64,000 nt of DNA from Mycobacterium gordonae (GCF_002101675.1 NZ_LQOY01000040.1:1-64000); one strand, 5' to 3'. Positions 41,746 to 52,400 are shown, numbered from the stretch's first letter. Notes: generated from the sequence alone by a model not told the origin. Numbers and translations: made by a program.

Positions 41746-42133
41746 CTCACTAGCCGCACCCAAGCCGCGGACAGAACCGGACAAGGCGATCGCGCAGGTT
41801 CCATGCTCGCAGTCACCCGAGGTCCAATGACGGTCGATACCCGCCGACACCATGCCGTGGCCACCCTGACCACCAGCGCCACCGGCGCCTGCCAATCCAC
41901 GCCATCACCGCACCGACTTGCGTTCGAGCAATGCTCATTTGGCGACGTAGCCGCCTGGCCTCAGACCGCGCCGATGCGACGAACAACGCAGCCACCAGTT
42001 CGTCCTTGGCGGCGACGTTAAGAGACAGGCCACGGCCCGCCACTCAAACGAATTGTGATCCTCACTTGACGCGGGTTCGACGCTCGCGGCCCGTGCGAAT
42101 GTCAACGGCGCGTCTCGGCGCTAGGTTAACAGC
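41746..42133. other. Intergenic stretch with no convincing gene
   Basis: About 390 bp lie between two divergent genes (SDR on minus, F420-type protein on plus). A 76-codon minus-strand frame (41813-42043) begins MAGRGLSLNVAAKDELVAAL and looks partly protein-like. It lacks a Shine-Dalgarno and a recognisable family, and its end is Trp/Arg-rich, so I treat it as unproven; it could be a gene remnant. No repeats, RNA or mobile ends were seen. Confidence 0.5.
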
Positions 42134-42514
42134 GTGACCCCCACCTTCGCCGACCTGGCAAAAGCGCAATACATCCTGCTCACCACGTTCACCAAGGACG
42201 GCCGGCCCAAGCCCGTCCCCGTCTGGGCCGCGGTCGACGGCGACCGCCTGCTGGTGATCACCGAGGGAAAGTCATGGAAGGTCAAGCGGATTCGCAACAC
42301 GCCGCACGTGCAGCTGGCCATCTGCGACATGCGCGGTCGCCCGAAGAGCGATTCCATCGACGGCACTGCGGCCATCCTCGACAAGTCGCAGACCAAGATC
42401 GTTTACGACGCGATCGGCAAGCGCTACGGCATCATCGGCAAGGTATTCAACCTGTTCAGCAGGCTGCGCGGCGGCATGGAGAACAACGTCGGACTGGAAC
42501 TGCGCGTGGCGTAG
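42134..42514 (+). CDS. PPOX-class F420-dependent oxidoreductase (Rv2061c-like)
   Basis: This 126-residue split-barrel protein has TFADLAKAQYILLTTFTKDGRPKPVPVWAA at the N-terminus and the WKVKRIRNTPHVQLAIC segment that is typical of flavin/deazaflavin oxidoreductases of the PPOX type in actinobacteria. It starts at a GTG. The substrate is unknown. In M. tuberculosis the homologue follows cobN directly; here an SDR has been placed between them. It ends 40 bp before the convergent dienelactone hydrolase gene. Confidence 0.87.
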   Translation: MTPTFADLAKAQYILLTTFTKDGRPKPVPVWAAVDGDRLLVITEGKSWKVKRIRNTPHVQLAICDMRGRPKSDSIDGTAAILDKSQTKIVYDAIGKRYGIIGKVFNLFSRLRGGMENNVGLELRVA

Positions 42515-42554
42515 CGGGCACTGCCAGCCGCCCAGGCGGCCCCGCGCACCGGGG

Positions 42555-43247
42555 TTATCCCAGATGCTCCCCGAAGAACGCGAACACCCGGCGCCAGGCG
42601 TCTTCGGTGGCGGCGTCGTCGTAGCCGAAACCGGTGACCCGCAACAGCGGTTGGCCGGGCAAATGGTTGGCGAAGCTGTGTCCGGCGCCCGGGTAGGACT
42701 TGATGTCGGCGGTGATGTTCTTGGCCGTGGTGACCTTGCGCAGGCGCTTTTCCGCGCCGATGCCCAGCGGGTCGCGGCTGCCGAAGCTCGCCACGATCGG
42801 GCATGCGCCGTCCAGGGTCTCACTGAGCTTGCGGGGCAGCGGGGTGCCGTAGAACGGCGCTGAGGCACCGAAACCTTTGGGCGACAGCACGAGTGCGAAC
42901 TGACCCCCCATGCAGAAGCCGGCGATACCAACCCGCCCGGAGCATTCGGGCATGCCCAGCAGGTGCTCACGGGCGGCCATGACGTCGTCGATGGCCGGGC
43001 CGTGTTTGGTCAGCACGTCGCGCATCACCCTGGTGATGCATCGCGCCCGGCCGCCCCGCGCATATAGGTTTGGCGTGATCGCGACGTAGCCCGCTCGAGC
43101 CACACGTTCGGACACCGCTTCGTTATCCGGCCCGTACCCGATCGCGTCGTGGACTATCACCACTCCGGGCCACGGACCCTGGCCGGAGGGAACATTCAAC
43201 AGCGCATCGATCGGTCCCGCGGGTGTCTTCAGCTCAATCGTCGTCAT
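42555..43247 (-). CDS. Dienelactone hydrolase family protein (Rv2054-like)
   Basis: This 230-residue alpha/beta hydrolase has the dienelactone-hydrolase nucleophile Cys in GIAGFCMGGQ, an acidic residue in FGSRDPLG and the His in GAGHSF, completing a Cys-Asp-His triad. Such enzymes open cyclic esters; the natural substrate in mycobacteria is unknown. The ATG at 43247 gives MTTIELKTPAGPI; the open frame extends hundreds of bases upstream only as an antisense shadow of fxsA and the amidohydrolase gene. Confidence 0.9.
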   Translation of the reverse strand: MTTIELKTPAGPIDALLNVPSGQGPWPGVVIVHDAIGYGPDNEAVSERVARAGYVAITPNLYARGGRARCITRVMRDVLTKHGPAIDDVMAAREHLLGMPECSGRVGIAGFCMGGQFALVLSPKGFGASAPFYGTPLPRKLSETLDGACPIVASFGSRDPLGIGAEKRLRKVTTAKNITADIKSYPGAGHSFANHLPGQPLLRVTGFGYDDAATEDAWRRVFAFFGEHLG

Positions 43248-43319
43248 AGCGTCATCTAACTGCAGCCGCGTCGCGACCGTTCGAGGAACTCCCGCGTGCG
43301 CCGCGGACGTTGGCCTTTC

Positions 43320-43814
43320 ATGTTTGGACGGCTGTTTCTCATCTACGCCGTCGTCGAGCTCATGGTGACGATCGGGCTGGCGGCGGCAATCGGCGTCGGC
43401 TGGACCGTTGCGGTCCTGGCGGGCACCCTCGTTCTGGGACTGGGCCTCGGTGCCCCGATGGGCGGGTTGCAGCTCACCCGGCAGTTCATGCAATTGCGAT
43501 CCGGTGTGCAGGAGCCGCGCAGCGCGCTGAGCGACGGCGCGCTGACCGCGCTGGCCACCGGGCTGGTCGTCATTCCCGGATTGGCCACCACCGTGCTGGG
43601 GCTGTTGCTGCTGGTGCCGCCGATCCGGGCGGTCGCACGTCCTGGGCTCACGGCGGTCGCAATGCGTGGTTTTCTGCGCCGGGTTCCGCTGATCGCCACC
43701 GCGCCGGCCGGCGTGCCGCGCCAGGACTACATCGACGGCGAGGTGATCGACGTCATCGACGGCGAACCGCCGACCCTGACCCGCGCTCCGGGCGCCACCG
43801 AGCCGCCCAGGTAG
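43320..43814 (+). CDS. fxsA: FxsA family membrane protein
   Basis: This 164-residue protein has an N-terminal pair of membrane helices (MFGRLFLIYAVVELMVTIGLAAAIG; WTVAVLAGTLVLGLGLGA) and a third/fourth pair (about 78-105). The FxsA family signature lies in the loop (the SALSDGALTALATGLVVIPG region), and a polar cytosolic tail follows. FxsA in E. coli suppresses F-plasmid exclusion of phage T7; its cellular role is unclear. A start 24 bp upstream is possible. It is 36 bp ahead of the amidohydrolase gene. Confidence 0.88.
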   Translation: MFGRLFLIYAVVELMVTIGLAAAIGVGWTVAVLAGTLVLGLGLGAPMGGLQLTRQFMQLRSGVQEPRSALSDGALTALATGLVVIPGLATTVLGLLLLVPPIRAVARPGLTAVAMRGFLRRVPLIATAPAGVPRQDYIDGEVIDVIDGEPPTLTRAPGATEPPR

Positions 43815-43850
43815 CGGTCCACGCTCGCCACCCGCCATTAGGGTTTTGCC

Positions 43851-45449
43851 GTGACGTCTACCACGCTGCTCGTCAACGGCCGGGTGCACAGTCCCAGTCA
43901 TCCCGACGCCACCGCCATGGCGGTGCGCGGTGATGTCGTCGTCTGGCTGGGCAGCGATGAGGTGGGGCGTAGCCAATTCCCCGACGCGGTCGTGCAGGAC
44001 CTGGCCGGAGCCTTCGTGTCGCCCGGATTCGTGGACAGCCACATCCATGTGACCGCAACCGGTTTGGCCATCAGCGGGCTTGATCTGCGTGCCGCGGGTT
44101 CCCGGGCGCAGTGCTTACAAATGATTGCCGACCACGCGGCGGCCCACCCGGGGCGGCCGGTGTGGGGCCATGGTTGGGACGAGTCGGGCTGGCCGGAGAA
44201 CACCACGCCCACCACCGAAGACCTGGACCGGGTGCTGGGTGACCGGCCCGCTTATCTGACCCGGGTGGACGTGCACTCGGCATTGGCGTCCTCGGGTTTG
44301 CGGCGGCTGGTCCCCGAGCTGTCCGCGGCAGCCGGGTTCGCCGCCGACCAGCCGTTGACCGCTGATGCGCATCACCGGGTGCGCGCGGTTGCCCGCGGGC
44401 TGCTGACCGACGAGCAACTGGCAGAAGCCCGCGTCGCGGCCCTGCAGGCCTTAGCCGCGTCGGGCATCGTCGCGGTCCATGAGTGCGCCGGGCCGCAGAT
44501 CGGCGGCCTCGACGACTGGCTCGCGCTGCGCAGCCTCGACCACGGCGTCGAGGTGATCGGCTACTGGGGAGAACCCGTGAGCACCGCTGAGCGCGCCCGA
44601 ACGCTGATCGCCGAGACCGGCGCCCGCGGGCTGGCCGGTGATCTGTTCATCGACGGAGCGCTGGGATCGCGCACCGCCTGGCTGCAGGAACCGTACGCCG
44701 ATGCGCCCCGCTGTACGGGCACCTGCCATCTCGACCCGGAGACGATCGAAGCTCACCTGCGCGCCTGCAGTGAGGCCGAGGTGACCGCCGGCTTCCACGT
44801 CATCGGTGATGCGGCCGTCTCGGCGGTCGTGGACGCGATCGAACGGGTCGTGGACGACCTCGGGGTGGCCGCCGTCGCCCGCTGCGGCCACCGGTTGGAG
44901 CACCTGGAAATGGTCACCGCCGAACAGGCCGCCAAGCTGGGAGCATGGGGAGTCATCGCCAGTGTGCAGCCCAATTTCGACGCGCTCTGGGGTGGCCAGG
45001 ATGGCATGTACGCCCAGCGACTTGGTCCGCGCCGAGGGTGCCGGCTCAACCCGCTGGCGCTGTTAGCATCGCAAGGCGTGCCCCTAGCCTTCGGTTCTGA
45101 CGCGCCTGTCACCGGCTTTGCGCCGTGGGCCAGTGTGCGCGCCGCGATCCACCACCGCACCCCTGGAAGCGCGGTGTCGGCGCGGGCGGCGTTCGCGGCC
45201 GCAACCCGCGGCGGCTGGCGGGCCAGCGGTATCCACGACGGCCTGACCGGCACCCTGGTCCCGGGCGCCCTCGCCTCCTACGCGATATGGGACGCCGGTG
45301 CACTGGACGTCAGCGCACCCCGCGACGCCGTCCAGCGCTGGTCCACCGACCCGCGGTCACGGGTCCCCGCGCTGCCACGGCTGGACGAGAGCGACACATT
45401 GCCGCAGTGCCTGCAAACCGTGCACCGGGGTGCGCTCATTCATGGCTGA
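43851..45449 (+). CDS. Amidohydrolase family 3 (YtcJ-like) metal-dependent hydrolase
   Basis: This 532-residue protein has the amidohydrolase layout. Its N-terminal beta-sandwich leads into [15 protein letters not shown] with the HxH metal ligands, and it has mid-protein His residues ([16 protein letters not shown]) and a C-terminal Asp in [14 protein letters not shown]. YtcJ-like enzymes hydrolyse amides or formamides; the substrate is unknown. The GTG start at 43851 lies 36 bp after fxsA. The stop overlaps the lnt start by eight bases, so the genes are probably translationally coupled. Confidence 0.88.
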   Translation: MTSTTLLVNGRVHSPSHPDATAMAVRGDVVVWLGSDEVGRSQFPDAVVQDLAGAFVSPGFVDSHIHVTATGLAISGLDLRAAGSRAQCLQMIADHAAAHPGRPVWGHGWDESGWPENTTPTTEDLDRVLGDRPAYLTRVDVHSALASSGLRRLVPELSAAAGFAADQPLTADAHHRVRAVARGLLTDEQLAEARVAALQALAASGIVAVHECAGPQIGGLDDWLALRSLDHGVEVIGYWGEPVSTAERARTLIAETGARGLAGDLFIDGALGSRTAWLQEPYADAPRCTGTCHLDPETIEAHLRACSEAEVTAGFHVIGDAAVSAVVDAIERVVDDLGVAAVARCGHRLEHLEMVTAEQAAKLGAWGVIASVQPNFDALWGGQDGMYAQRLGPRRGCRLNPLALLASQGVPLAFGSDAPVTGFAPWASVRAAIHHRTPGSAVSARAAFAAATRGGWRASGIHDGLTGTLVPGALASYAIWDAGALDVSAPRDAVQRWSTDPRSRVPALPRLDESDTLPQCLQTVHRGALIHG

Positions 45450-47367
45450 CGGCGCTGCAGACCCCGAGCAAACAACAAGTGATTCGCTGGAGGCGAACCC
45501 CGAAGAGTTGCCAGCAGCTGCGCCCGGCGTACCGGCGCGGCTGGGTCGGTTGGCCCGCCGCGCGATCTCGCGAACACCGGCCGTCTGGGCCCGGCTACGC
45601 CCGAGGCTGAGCCGGCTGGCCGTCACGCTGGTTGCCGGCCTGCTGATGTACGCCAGTTTTCCGCCGCTGAGCTGGTGGTGGGCCGCCGTCCTCGCCATCG
45701 CGTTGTTGAGCTGGGTGCTGACGCATCCCGCCACCACAGCTGCCGGGGGACTGGGCTACGGCTTCCTGTTCGGTCTGACGTTCTACGTGCCGCTGTTGCC
45801 CTGGATCGGCGCGCTCGTCGGCGACATGCCCTGGCTGGTGCTGGCGACGGGCTCGGCCTGCTTCCCGGGGCTGTTCGGGCTGTGCGCGGTGGTGGTACGG
45901 CGACTGCCGGGCTGGCCGATCTGGTTCGCGGTGCTCTGGGGCGCGCAGGAGTGGTTCAAATCGATATTTCCCTTCGGCGGATTTCCGTGGGGATCTATCG
46001 CCTTCGGCCAAGCTGAGGGCCCGTTGTTGCCGTTGGCCCAACTCGGCGGTGTTCCGCTGTTGTCGACGGCCGTGGTGCTCGTGGGCGCGAGTGTGACGGC
46101 GATCGCACTGGAGATCGGCAAGTCGCTTCGAACCGGAAGCTCGACCGGGCAGACAGACGACGCCAAACCCCCGGCCGTCCTCCTGCCCGGCATCAGCATC
46201 TGCCTGGTGCTGTTGACCGCCATCCTCATCTGGCCGCAGGTGCGCCACGCCGGCGCGGGCTCCGGCGGCGAACCCACCGTCACCGTGGCCATCGTGCAGG
46301 GCAACGTGCCCCGGCTCGGGCTCGAATTCAACGCGCAGCGCCGCGCGGTGCTGGACAACCACGTCAGCCAGACCCTGCGACTCGCCGAGGACGTGCGTGC
46401 CGGTCTGGCGCCGCAGCCCCGTTTCGTCATCTGGCCGGAGAACTCCTCGGACATCGATCCGTTCGCCAACCCCGACGCCGGCCAGGAGATCTCCAAGGCC
46501 GCCGACGCGATCGGCGCTCCCATCCTGATCGGCACGCTGCTCGCCAAGCCGGGCCGCCCGGCCGACAACCCCGAATACACCAACACGATGATCGTCTGGA
46601 ACCCGCGCACCGGTCCCGCCGACCGGCACGACAAGGCGATCGTGCAACCGTTCGGTGAGTATCTGCCCATGCGGTGGTTTTTCCGCCATCTCTCCGGCTA
46701 CGCCGACCGCGCCGGCTACTTCGTCCCGGTTCCCGGGACCGGGACAGTCCGTATTGCCGGCGTACCGGTCGGGGTGGCCACCTGCTGGGAAGTGGTCTTC
46801 GACCGCGCGCCGCGCAACTCCGTCCTGAATGGCGCGCAACTACTGACCGTGCCGAGCAACAACGCCACCTTCACCAAGGCGATGAGCGAGCAGCAGCTGG
46901 CGTTCGCGAAGGTGCGCGCCGTCGAGCACGACCGTTACGTACTGGTGGCCGGCACCACCGGGATCAGCGCCGTCATCGCACCGGACGGCGCGGAGTTGAA
47001 GCGCACTGATTTCTTCGTGCCCGACTACATCGACACTCAGGTTCGCCTGAAAACCAGTGTGACGCCGGCGACGCGTTGGGCTCCGATCCTGCAGTGGGCG
47101 CTGGTCGGGGCGGCTGGCGCGGTGGTTCTCTTCGCGATACGGCACAATAGTTCTTCCTCCGGCTGGTTCCCACGCCCTGGGCGCCCTCGATTGCGAAGGC
47201 GGTCGGGCCCGGCGGAGGAACCTGACGATTCCGATACGCCGTCAGCTGAAACGGATGACGGGAAAGTGGCGAACGAATCAACGACCGCACTCGTTGAGAC
47301 TGCGAACGACACCCCGTCCGACGAGGGTGAGCGGACCCGTATCGGGCGAAATGAAGGAGCTACATGA
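45442..47367 (+). CDS. lnt: Apolipoprotein N-acyltransferase
   Basis: This 641-residue protein has a cytosolic lead of about 60 residues, six or more membrane helices (roughly 60-245) and a nitrilase domain (about 285-540). The Glu-Lys-Cys triad is in place: [24 protein letters not shown] and [10 protein letters not shown]. One more membrane helix and a long acidic, Ser/Thr-rich tail follow. It N-acylates the diacylglyceryl-Cys of lipoproteins. In M. tuberculosis this protein is fused to the mannosyltransferase as Ppm1; here the genes are separate, joined only by an ATGA overlap, as I recall for M. smegmatis. Confidence 0.93.
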   Translation: MADGAADPEQTTSDSLEANPEELPAAAPGVPARLGRLARRAISRTPAVWARLRPRLSRLAVTLVAGLLMYASFPPLSWWWAAVLAIALLSWVLTHPATTAAGGLGYGFLFGLTFYVPLLPWIGALVGDMPWLVLATGSACFPGLFGLCAVVVRRLPGWPIWFAVLWGAQEWFKSIFPFGGFPWGSIAFGQAEGPLLPLAQLGGVPLLSTAVVLVGASVTAIALEIGKSLRTGSSTGQTDDAKPPAVLLPGISICLVLLTAILIWPQVRHAGAGSGGEPTVTVAIVQGNVPRLGLEFNAQRRAVLDNHVSQTLRLAEDVRAGLAPQPRFVIWPENSSDIDPFANPDAGQEISKAADAIGAPILIGTLLAKPGRPADNPEYTNTMIVWNPRTGPADRHDKAIVQPFGEYLPMRWFFRHLSGYADRAGYFVPVPGTGTVRIAGVPVGVATCWEVVFDRAPRNSVLNGAQLLTVPSNNATFTKAMSEQQLAFAKVRAVEHDRYVLVAGTTGISAVIAPDGAELKRTDFFVPDYIDTQVRLKTSVTPATRWAPILQWALVGAAGAVVLFAIRHNSSSSGWFPRPGRPRLRRRSGPAEEPDDSDTPSAETDDGKVANESTTALVETANDTPSDEGERTRIGRNEGAT

Positions 47368-48152
47368 CCACCGGCCAGCCTGCGCCCGAAGCTGCGGGCC
47401 ACAGCCCCAGCCAGCGCGTCCTGGTGATCATTCCCACCTACAACGAGCGGGAGAACCTGCCGCTCATACATGGGCGCGTCACGCAGGCTTGCCCCGGCGT
47501 GCACGTCCTCATCGTCGACGACAACAGTCCCGACGGCACCGGCCAACTCGCGGACGAGCTGGCGGCCGCCGATCCCGAGCGCATCCACGTGCTGCACCGG
47601 ACCGTCAAGAACGGCCTCGGCGCGGCTTACCTGGAAGGCTTCGCCTGGGGACTCGGCAGGGGCTACTCGGTGCTGGTCGAAATGGACGCCGACGGCAGCC
47701 ATGCGCCTGAGCAGCTCTACCGGCTGCTGGAGGCTGTTGACGCCGGGGCTGATCTTGCGATCGGCTCACGCTACGTGCACGGCGGCACGGTGCGGAACTG
47801 GCCGTGGCGCCGGTGGGCCCTGTCCTGGACTGCCAACACCTATTCGCGGCTGGCGCTGGGCGTCGGGGTGCACGACATCACCGCCGGTTACCGGGCCTAC
47901 CGCCGCGAAGTGCTCGAGACGATCGACCTGGCCAGCGTCGACTCCAAGGGCTACTGCTTCCAGATCGAGATGACGTGGCGGACGGTCAACACCGGATTCG
48001 TAGTCGTCGAGGTGCCGATCACCTTCACCGAACGTGAGATCGGTGTGTCGAAGATGAGCGGCTCCAACATCCGCGAGGCGCTGGTCAAAGTCGCTCAGTG
48101 GGGTATCGAGGGCCGGCGCAACCGCACCCGGTCCAGTCGCGCGCACACGTGA
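47364..48152 (+). CDS. ppm1: Polyprenol-phosphate mannosyltransferase
   Basis: This 262-residue GT2-family enzyme has the nucleotide-sugar motif [15 protein letters not shown] and the metal-binding DxD in EMDADGSH, then [10 protein letters not shown] and the C-terminal [13 protein letters not shown], all typical of dolichol-phosphate-mannose synthases. It makes polyprenyl-phosphomannose for lipomannan, lipoarabinomannan and protein mannosylation on the cytosolic side of the membrane. The start overlaps the lnt stop (ATGA). The stop lies inside the first unit of the 56-bp tandem repeat. Confidence 0.95.
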   Translation: MTTGQPAPEAAGHSPSQRVLVIIPTYNERENLPLIHGRVTQACPGVHVLIVDDNSPDGTGQLADELAAADPERIHVLHRTVKNGLGAAYLEGFAWGLGRGYSVLVEMDADGSHAPEQLYRLLEAVDAGADLAIGSRYVHGGTVRNWPWRRWALSWTANTYSRLALGVGVHDITAGYRAYRREVLETIDLASVDSKGYCFQIEMTWRTVNTGFVVVEVPITFTEREIGVSKMSGSNIREALVKVAQWGIEGRRNRTRSSRAHT

Positions 48153-48321
48153 CCCGATGGTGGCGACCCGCTGCGCCCGGCTACGCCGCGCTTGCGATCG
48201 CCACGTGACGCCATTGTGGCGACCCGCTGCGCCCGGCTACGCCGCGCTTGCGATCGCCACGTGACCCGATGGTGGCGACCCGCTGCGCCCGGCTACGCCG
48301 CGCTTGCGATCGCCACGTGAC
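48146..48321. repeat. 56-bp tandem repeat, three units, between ppm1 and rbpA
   Basis: The marker CACGTGAC occurs at 48146, 48202, 48258 and 48314, giving three exact 56-bp periods. Units 1 and 3 agree; unit 2 differs by a few bases just after the marker (GCCATTG in place of CCGATGG). Each unit contains GTGGCGA ... TCGCCAC, a 7-bp inverted repeat with a GC-rich interior, so each copy can fold into a hairpin. The array starts within the last codons of ppm1 and ends just before the rbpA stop. It is a mycobacterial VNTR-like element and a candidate terminator. Confidence 0.88.
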
Positions 48322-48324
48322 GGG

Positions 48325-48660
48325 CTAGCCGCGGCGCTTCGACCGGATCAGCTCCAAGCGCTCCTTGAGCAGCTCTTCCAGCTCTTCGACCGAGCGGCGT
48401 TCCAGCAACATGTCCCAGTGCGTACGGGGCGGCTTGACCTTCTTCGGCTCTGGCAGGTCGCCTTCGATCAAGGTGCCTTCCATGCCGTTGCGGCACAGCC
48501 AGGTGCCGGGAATCTCGGCGTCATCGGCGAACGGGACCTCGAACTCCTCGCCGTTCTCGGTGCGGTACCGAGCGATCTGGCGCGGTGCCAGGTCGTGGTT
48601 GCGGTCGGTCTCATAGCTCACGGCTCCGAGGCGACTACCTCGTAGGACACGATCAGCCAT
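48325..48660 (-). CDS. rbpA: RNA polymerase-binding protein RbpA
   Basis: This 111-residue actinobacterial transcription factor has the length and sequence of M. tuberculosis RbpA. An N-terminal tail is followed by the core zinc-fold-like domain (IARYRTENGEEFEVPFADDAEIPGTW). A basic linker (PKKVKPPRTHWDM) precedes the sigma-interacting helix (RSVEELEELLKERLELIRSK). It binds RNA polymerase and group 1/2 sigma factors and stabilises the open complex. The ATG at 48660 is preceded by CAAAGGAG. It converges on ppm1 across the tandem repeat. Confidence 0.97.
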   Translation of the reverse strand: MADRVLRGSRLGAVSYETDRNHDLAPRQIARYRTENGEEFEVPFADDAEIPGTWLCRNGMEGTLIEGDLPEPKKVKPPRTHWDMLLERRSVEELEELLKERLELIRSKRRG

Positions 48661-48836
48661 TGGCGCTGCTCCTTTGGGTGCGGCGAGCTTGTGGTGCTGC
48701 CGTAATTCTAGGTCTGTCTAAGCAAACGTTAAGACCGTCTGCACAAGTTCCCGGTTAGGCACGTTTCCGCGCGGTGCGCGACGCGACTGTCCATGATACC
48801 GGGATCACAACCGTTATCGGACTAAAGTCGTCAGGC

Positions 48837-49187
48837 GTGAGTCGTCGCGTTCGGCCTCAGCCGTGTCGCTGGTGTGGTCGTGATGTGACCGATGTCGGAA
48901 TGGGTCGCCGCCGCCAGTACTGCCGGCAGTCGTGCCGGCAGCGGGCCTACGAACAGCGGGCCATGATCTCCCGCGGCGAAGCTTCCGCCCTGCCCGTCGA
49001 TGCGGTGGTGCTGTCGGCGGAGGAGGCGGCCGACCTCTCCGATCGCGTCTACCAGGTCAGATGCGCTGCCGAGGACGTCGTCACCGCGCTGGATGAAGGC
49101 GCCGCCGCCAGGGAACTGCGCGAACTGTGCGACGAGTTGCTGCGCGCGGCCCGGGCTGCCGACGGCTGGCGTCGCGTGGGAGTCTGA
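48837..49187 (+). CDS. Small zinc-ribbon protein (Rv2049c-like)
   Basis: A 116-residue protein carries Cys10, Cys13, Cys29 and Cys33 (CRWC and YCRQSC followed by RQRAYEQR), a short zinc-binding motif common in actinobacterial small proteins. The C-terminal 60 residues form charged helices. I chose the GTG at 48837 because it starts close to the zinc motif; a start 63 bp upstream is possible. It lies between rbpA (divergent) and pks12 (same strand). Function unknown; a nucleic-acid-binding role is only a guess. Confidence 0.75.
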   Translation: MSRRVRPQPCRWCGRDVTDVGMGRRRQYCRQSCRQRAYEQRAMISRGEASALPVDAVVLSAEEAADLSDRVYQVRCAAEDVVTALDEGAAARELRELCDELLRAARAADGWRRVGV

Positions 49188-49331
49188 GGCGCGCGCGGAA
49201 CGCGCGTCCCGCCCGGACCGGTACAGTCGCGCAATGGACGGCGGGCCGGGTGTACAAGGGAGTACAGAAGGCTCACGGTACGCGGGGTGCCCGGCCGTTC
49301 TTTCGCTAGCTGCTGGGAGTATTCGACGTTT

Positions 49332-49359
49332 TTGAAATCCTGCCGAAGTTGGCGATACT
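49332..49359 (+). promoter_or_regulatory. Possible promoter of pks12
   Basis: TTGAAA (49332-49337) and GATACT (49354-49359) are separated by 16 bp, close to a housekeeping -35/-10 pair, about 125 bp upstream of the pks12 ATG. The 295 bp between the zinc-ribbon gene and pks12 shows no other recognisable feature. A purely visual match; not tested. Confidence 0.35.
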
Positions 49360-49482
49360 CACCAGCGAGATTCTTGGGTCGGAATGCTGCACCAAGCGGC
49401 AGCTTCGTGCGGCGGCTTCTATGACTCGGCGAGAGCCGCATCCGGCGGGTCAGAGACGACCAAATTAGGCGAGGGGTTAGTA

Positions 49483-52400
49483 ATGAGTGATCAGCTCCAG
49501 CATGCGACCGAAGCATTGCGGAAAGCGCTGGTCCAGGTCGAACGCCTGAAGAAGACCAACCGGGCGCTGCTGGAGCGGAACAGCGAGCCGATCGCCATCG
49601 TCGGAATGTCCTGCCGGTTCCCCGGCGGCGTCGACTCCCCGGACAGCCTGTGGCGGATGGTCGCCGAGGGCCGCGACGTCATCGCCGAGTTCCCCACCGA
49701 TCGCGGCTGGGATGTCGGTCAACTTTTCGACCCCGACCCGGACGCGGCGCACAAGACCTACGCCAACACCGGCGGCTTCGTCGACGGTGTGGCCGACTTC
49801 GACGCCGCCTTCTTCGGCATCGCGCCCAGTGAGGCGCTGGCGATGGACCCCCAGCACCGGATGCTGCTGGAACTCTCCTGGGAGGCGCTCGAGCGCGCCG
49901 GGATCGATCCCGGCGGACTGCGCGGCAGCGCCACCGGTGTGTTTGCCGGGATCATTGCCCAGGGCTACGGAATGTTTGCTGAGGAGATAGAGGGCTACCG
50001 GCTCACCGGTATGACGTCCAGTGTCGCCTCCGGCCGGGTGTCCTACGTGCTGGGTCTGGAAGGCCCAGCGGTGTCAGTGGACACCGCCTGCTCGTCGTCC
50101 CTGGTGGCACTGCACATGGCGGTACAGTCGCTGCGGTCGGGAGAGTGCGACCTGGCACTGGCCGGTGGTGCGACGGTCAACGCCACCCCGACGGTGTTCG
50201 TCGAATTCAGCCGCCACCGAGGCCTGGCTCCCGACGGCCGCTGCAAGGCCTACGCGGGCGCCGCCGACGGCGTGGGCTGGTCCGAGGGTGGCGCCATCGT
50301 TGTGGTGGAACGACTTTCGGACGCACAGCGGTTGGGGCACCCGGTGCTCGCCGTCGTGCGGGGTACCGCGGTGAACCAGGACGGTGCGTCCAACGGATTG
50401 ACGGCGCCGAACGGTCCCTCCCAACAGCGCGTGGTGCGCGCGGCGCTGGCTAACGCCGGGCTGTCGGTGACCGATGTCGATGTGGTCGAGGGCCACGGCA
50501 CCGGCACCACGCTCGGCGACCCGATCGAGGCCCAGGCCTTGCTGGCCACCTACGGTCAGGGGCGCGCGGATGCGGGACGGCAACCCCTGTGGCTGGGATC
50601 TATCAAGTCGAACATGGGGCACACGCAAGCCGCGGCCGGTGTGGCCGGTGTGATCAAGATGGTCCAGGCCATGCGCCACGAGATGTTGCCGGCGACCTTG
50701 CACGTGGATGTGCCGTCCCCGCACGTGGACTGGTCGGCGGGGTCGGTGGAGTTGCTGGCCCAGGCCCAGCCGTGGAAGGCCGAGCCCGCCCGCGCCCGCC
50801 GTGCAGCGGTGTCGTCATTCGGCATCAGCGGCACCAATGCGCACGTGATCATCGAGTCCGCGCCGGCCGAACAGCCCCGCGAGGCCGCGCCGCAGGGACC
50901 GGCAGTGCCGTGGACGATCTCCGCCAAATCCGCCTCGGCACTGACGGCCCAGGCCGCCCGGTTGGCCGAATACATCGGCGCGCGTGAGGATCTGGACATC
51001 GCCGACGTCGCCTGGTCGCTGGCGGGGCGTACCGCGTTCGAGCACCGGGCCGTCATTGTCGGGGCAGACCGTGACCGGTTGCTGGCGGGATTGGCCGAGC
51101 TTGCCGCCGATGAGCCGGGGGAGTATATCCGCGGCGCGGCCCAGCCCACCGGAAAGACCGTCTTCGTCTTCCCCGGCCAGGGCTCGCAGTGGGTCGGTAT
51201 GGCCGTCGAATTGCTGGACACCGCACCGGTATTCGCGCAGCAGGTCCAGGTGTGCGCCGAAGCGTTCGCCGAGTTCGTCGACTGGTCGCTGATCGATGTG
51301 CTGCGCGGCGCACCCGGGGCTCCGGGTCTGGACCGCGTCGACGTGGTGCAGCCCGTGCTGTTCGCGGTGATGGTGTCGCTGACCGAGCTGTGGCGCTCGA
51401 TCGGTGTGCGCCCCGACGCCGTCATCGGCCACTCCCAAGGCGAGATCGCCGCTGCCTACGTAGCCGGAGCGCTGTCGTTGCGCGACGCGGCCAGAGTGGT
51501 CACGCTGCGCAGCAAGCTCTTGACCGGGCTGGCCGGGCCGGGTGGGATGCTGTCGATCGCCTGCGGCGCCGAGCAGGCACGAGAGTTGTTGGCGCCGTTT
51601 GGTGATCGCCTGGACATCGCCGCCGTCAACGGCCCTGCGGCGGTCGTGGTGTCCGGCGAGGTGGCCGCGCTCGACGAGCTCGCTGCCGCCTGTGTCGACC
51701 GCGAGCTCCGCGTGCGCCGGATCGACGTCGACTACGCCTCTCACTCGGTCGAGGTGGAGGCGATCCGCGGCGCATTGAGCGAGGCGCTGGCCGGCCTCGA
51801 GCCGTCGTCATCGCGCATCGCCTTCTTCTCCACCGTCACCGGAAGTCGGTTGGATACCGCCGGTTTGAATGCCGAATATTGGTATCGCAACATTCGTCAG
51901 ACCGTGCAGCTCGACCAGGCGGTCCGTAGTGCCTGTGAGCACGGCTACCGGGTGTTCATCGAATCGAGTCCACACCCGGCTCTGATCGCCGGCATCGAGG
52001 GCACCGCCAGCGCCTGCGATACCGAACCCGTGGTGGTGCCCACCCTGGGTCGCGAAGACGGTGGACTGCAACGCTTCCTGTCCTCGGCAGGCACCGCATT
52101 CGTCGCGGGGGTACCCGTGAACTGGCGTGGTCTGCTGGACGGCGCCGGGTTCGTCGAGTTGCCGACGTACGCCTTCGACAAGCGACGGTTCTGGCTGTCC
52201 GGCGAGGGCACCGGCGCCGACGCCTCCGGCCTGGGCCTGACTGCCAGCGAGCACCCGCTGCTGCGCGCGGTGGTGGAGTTGCCGGATTCGGGCGGCGTCG
52301 TCCTGACCGGTCGGCTTGCTCCGAGTGTGCAGGGTTGGTTGGCCGATCACGCCGTCTCCGGCATGGTGGTGTTCCCCGGCACCGGCTTTGTGGAATTGGC

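Noticed and set aside
43248..44048. Upstream extension of the dienelactone hydrolase frame
   Set aside because: The extension is antisense to fxsA and the amidohydrolase gene; the family N-terminus begins at 43247.
48146..48321. CRISPR-like array
   Set aside because: Units are contiguous with no unique spacers and there are no cas genes; it is a plain tandem repeat.
49384..49482. Longer N-terminus for Pks12
   Set aside because: The in-frame upstream start lacks family similarity, and the ATG at 49483 with AGGCGAGGGG gives the known docking-helix start.
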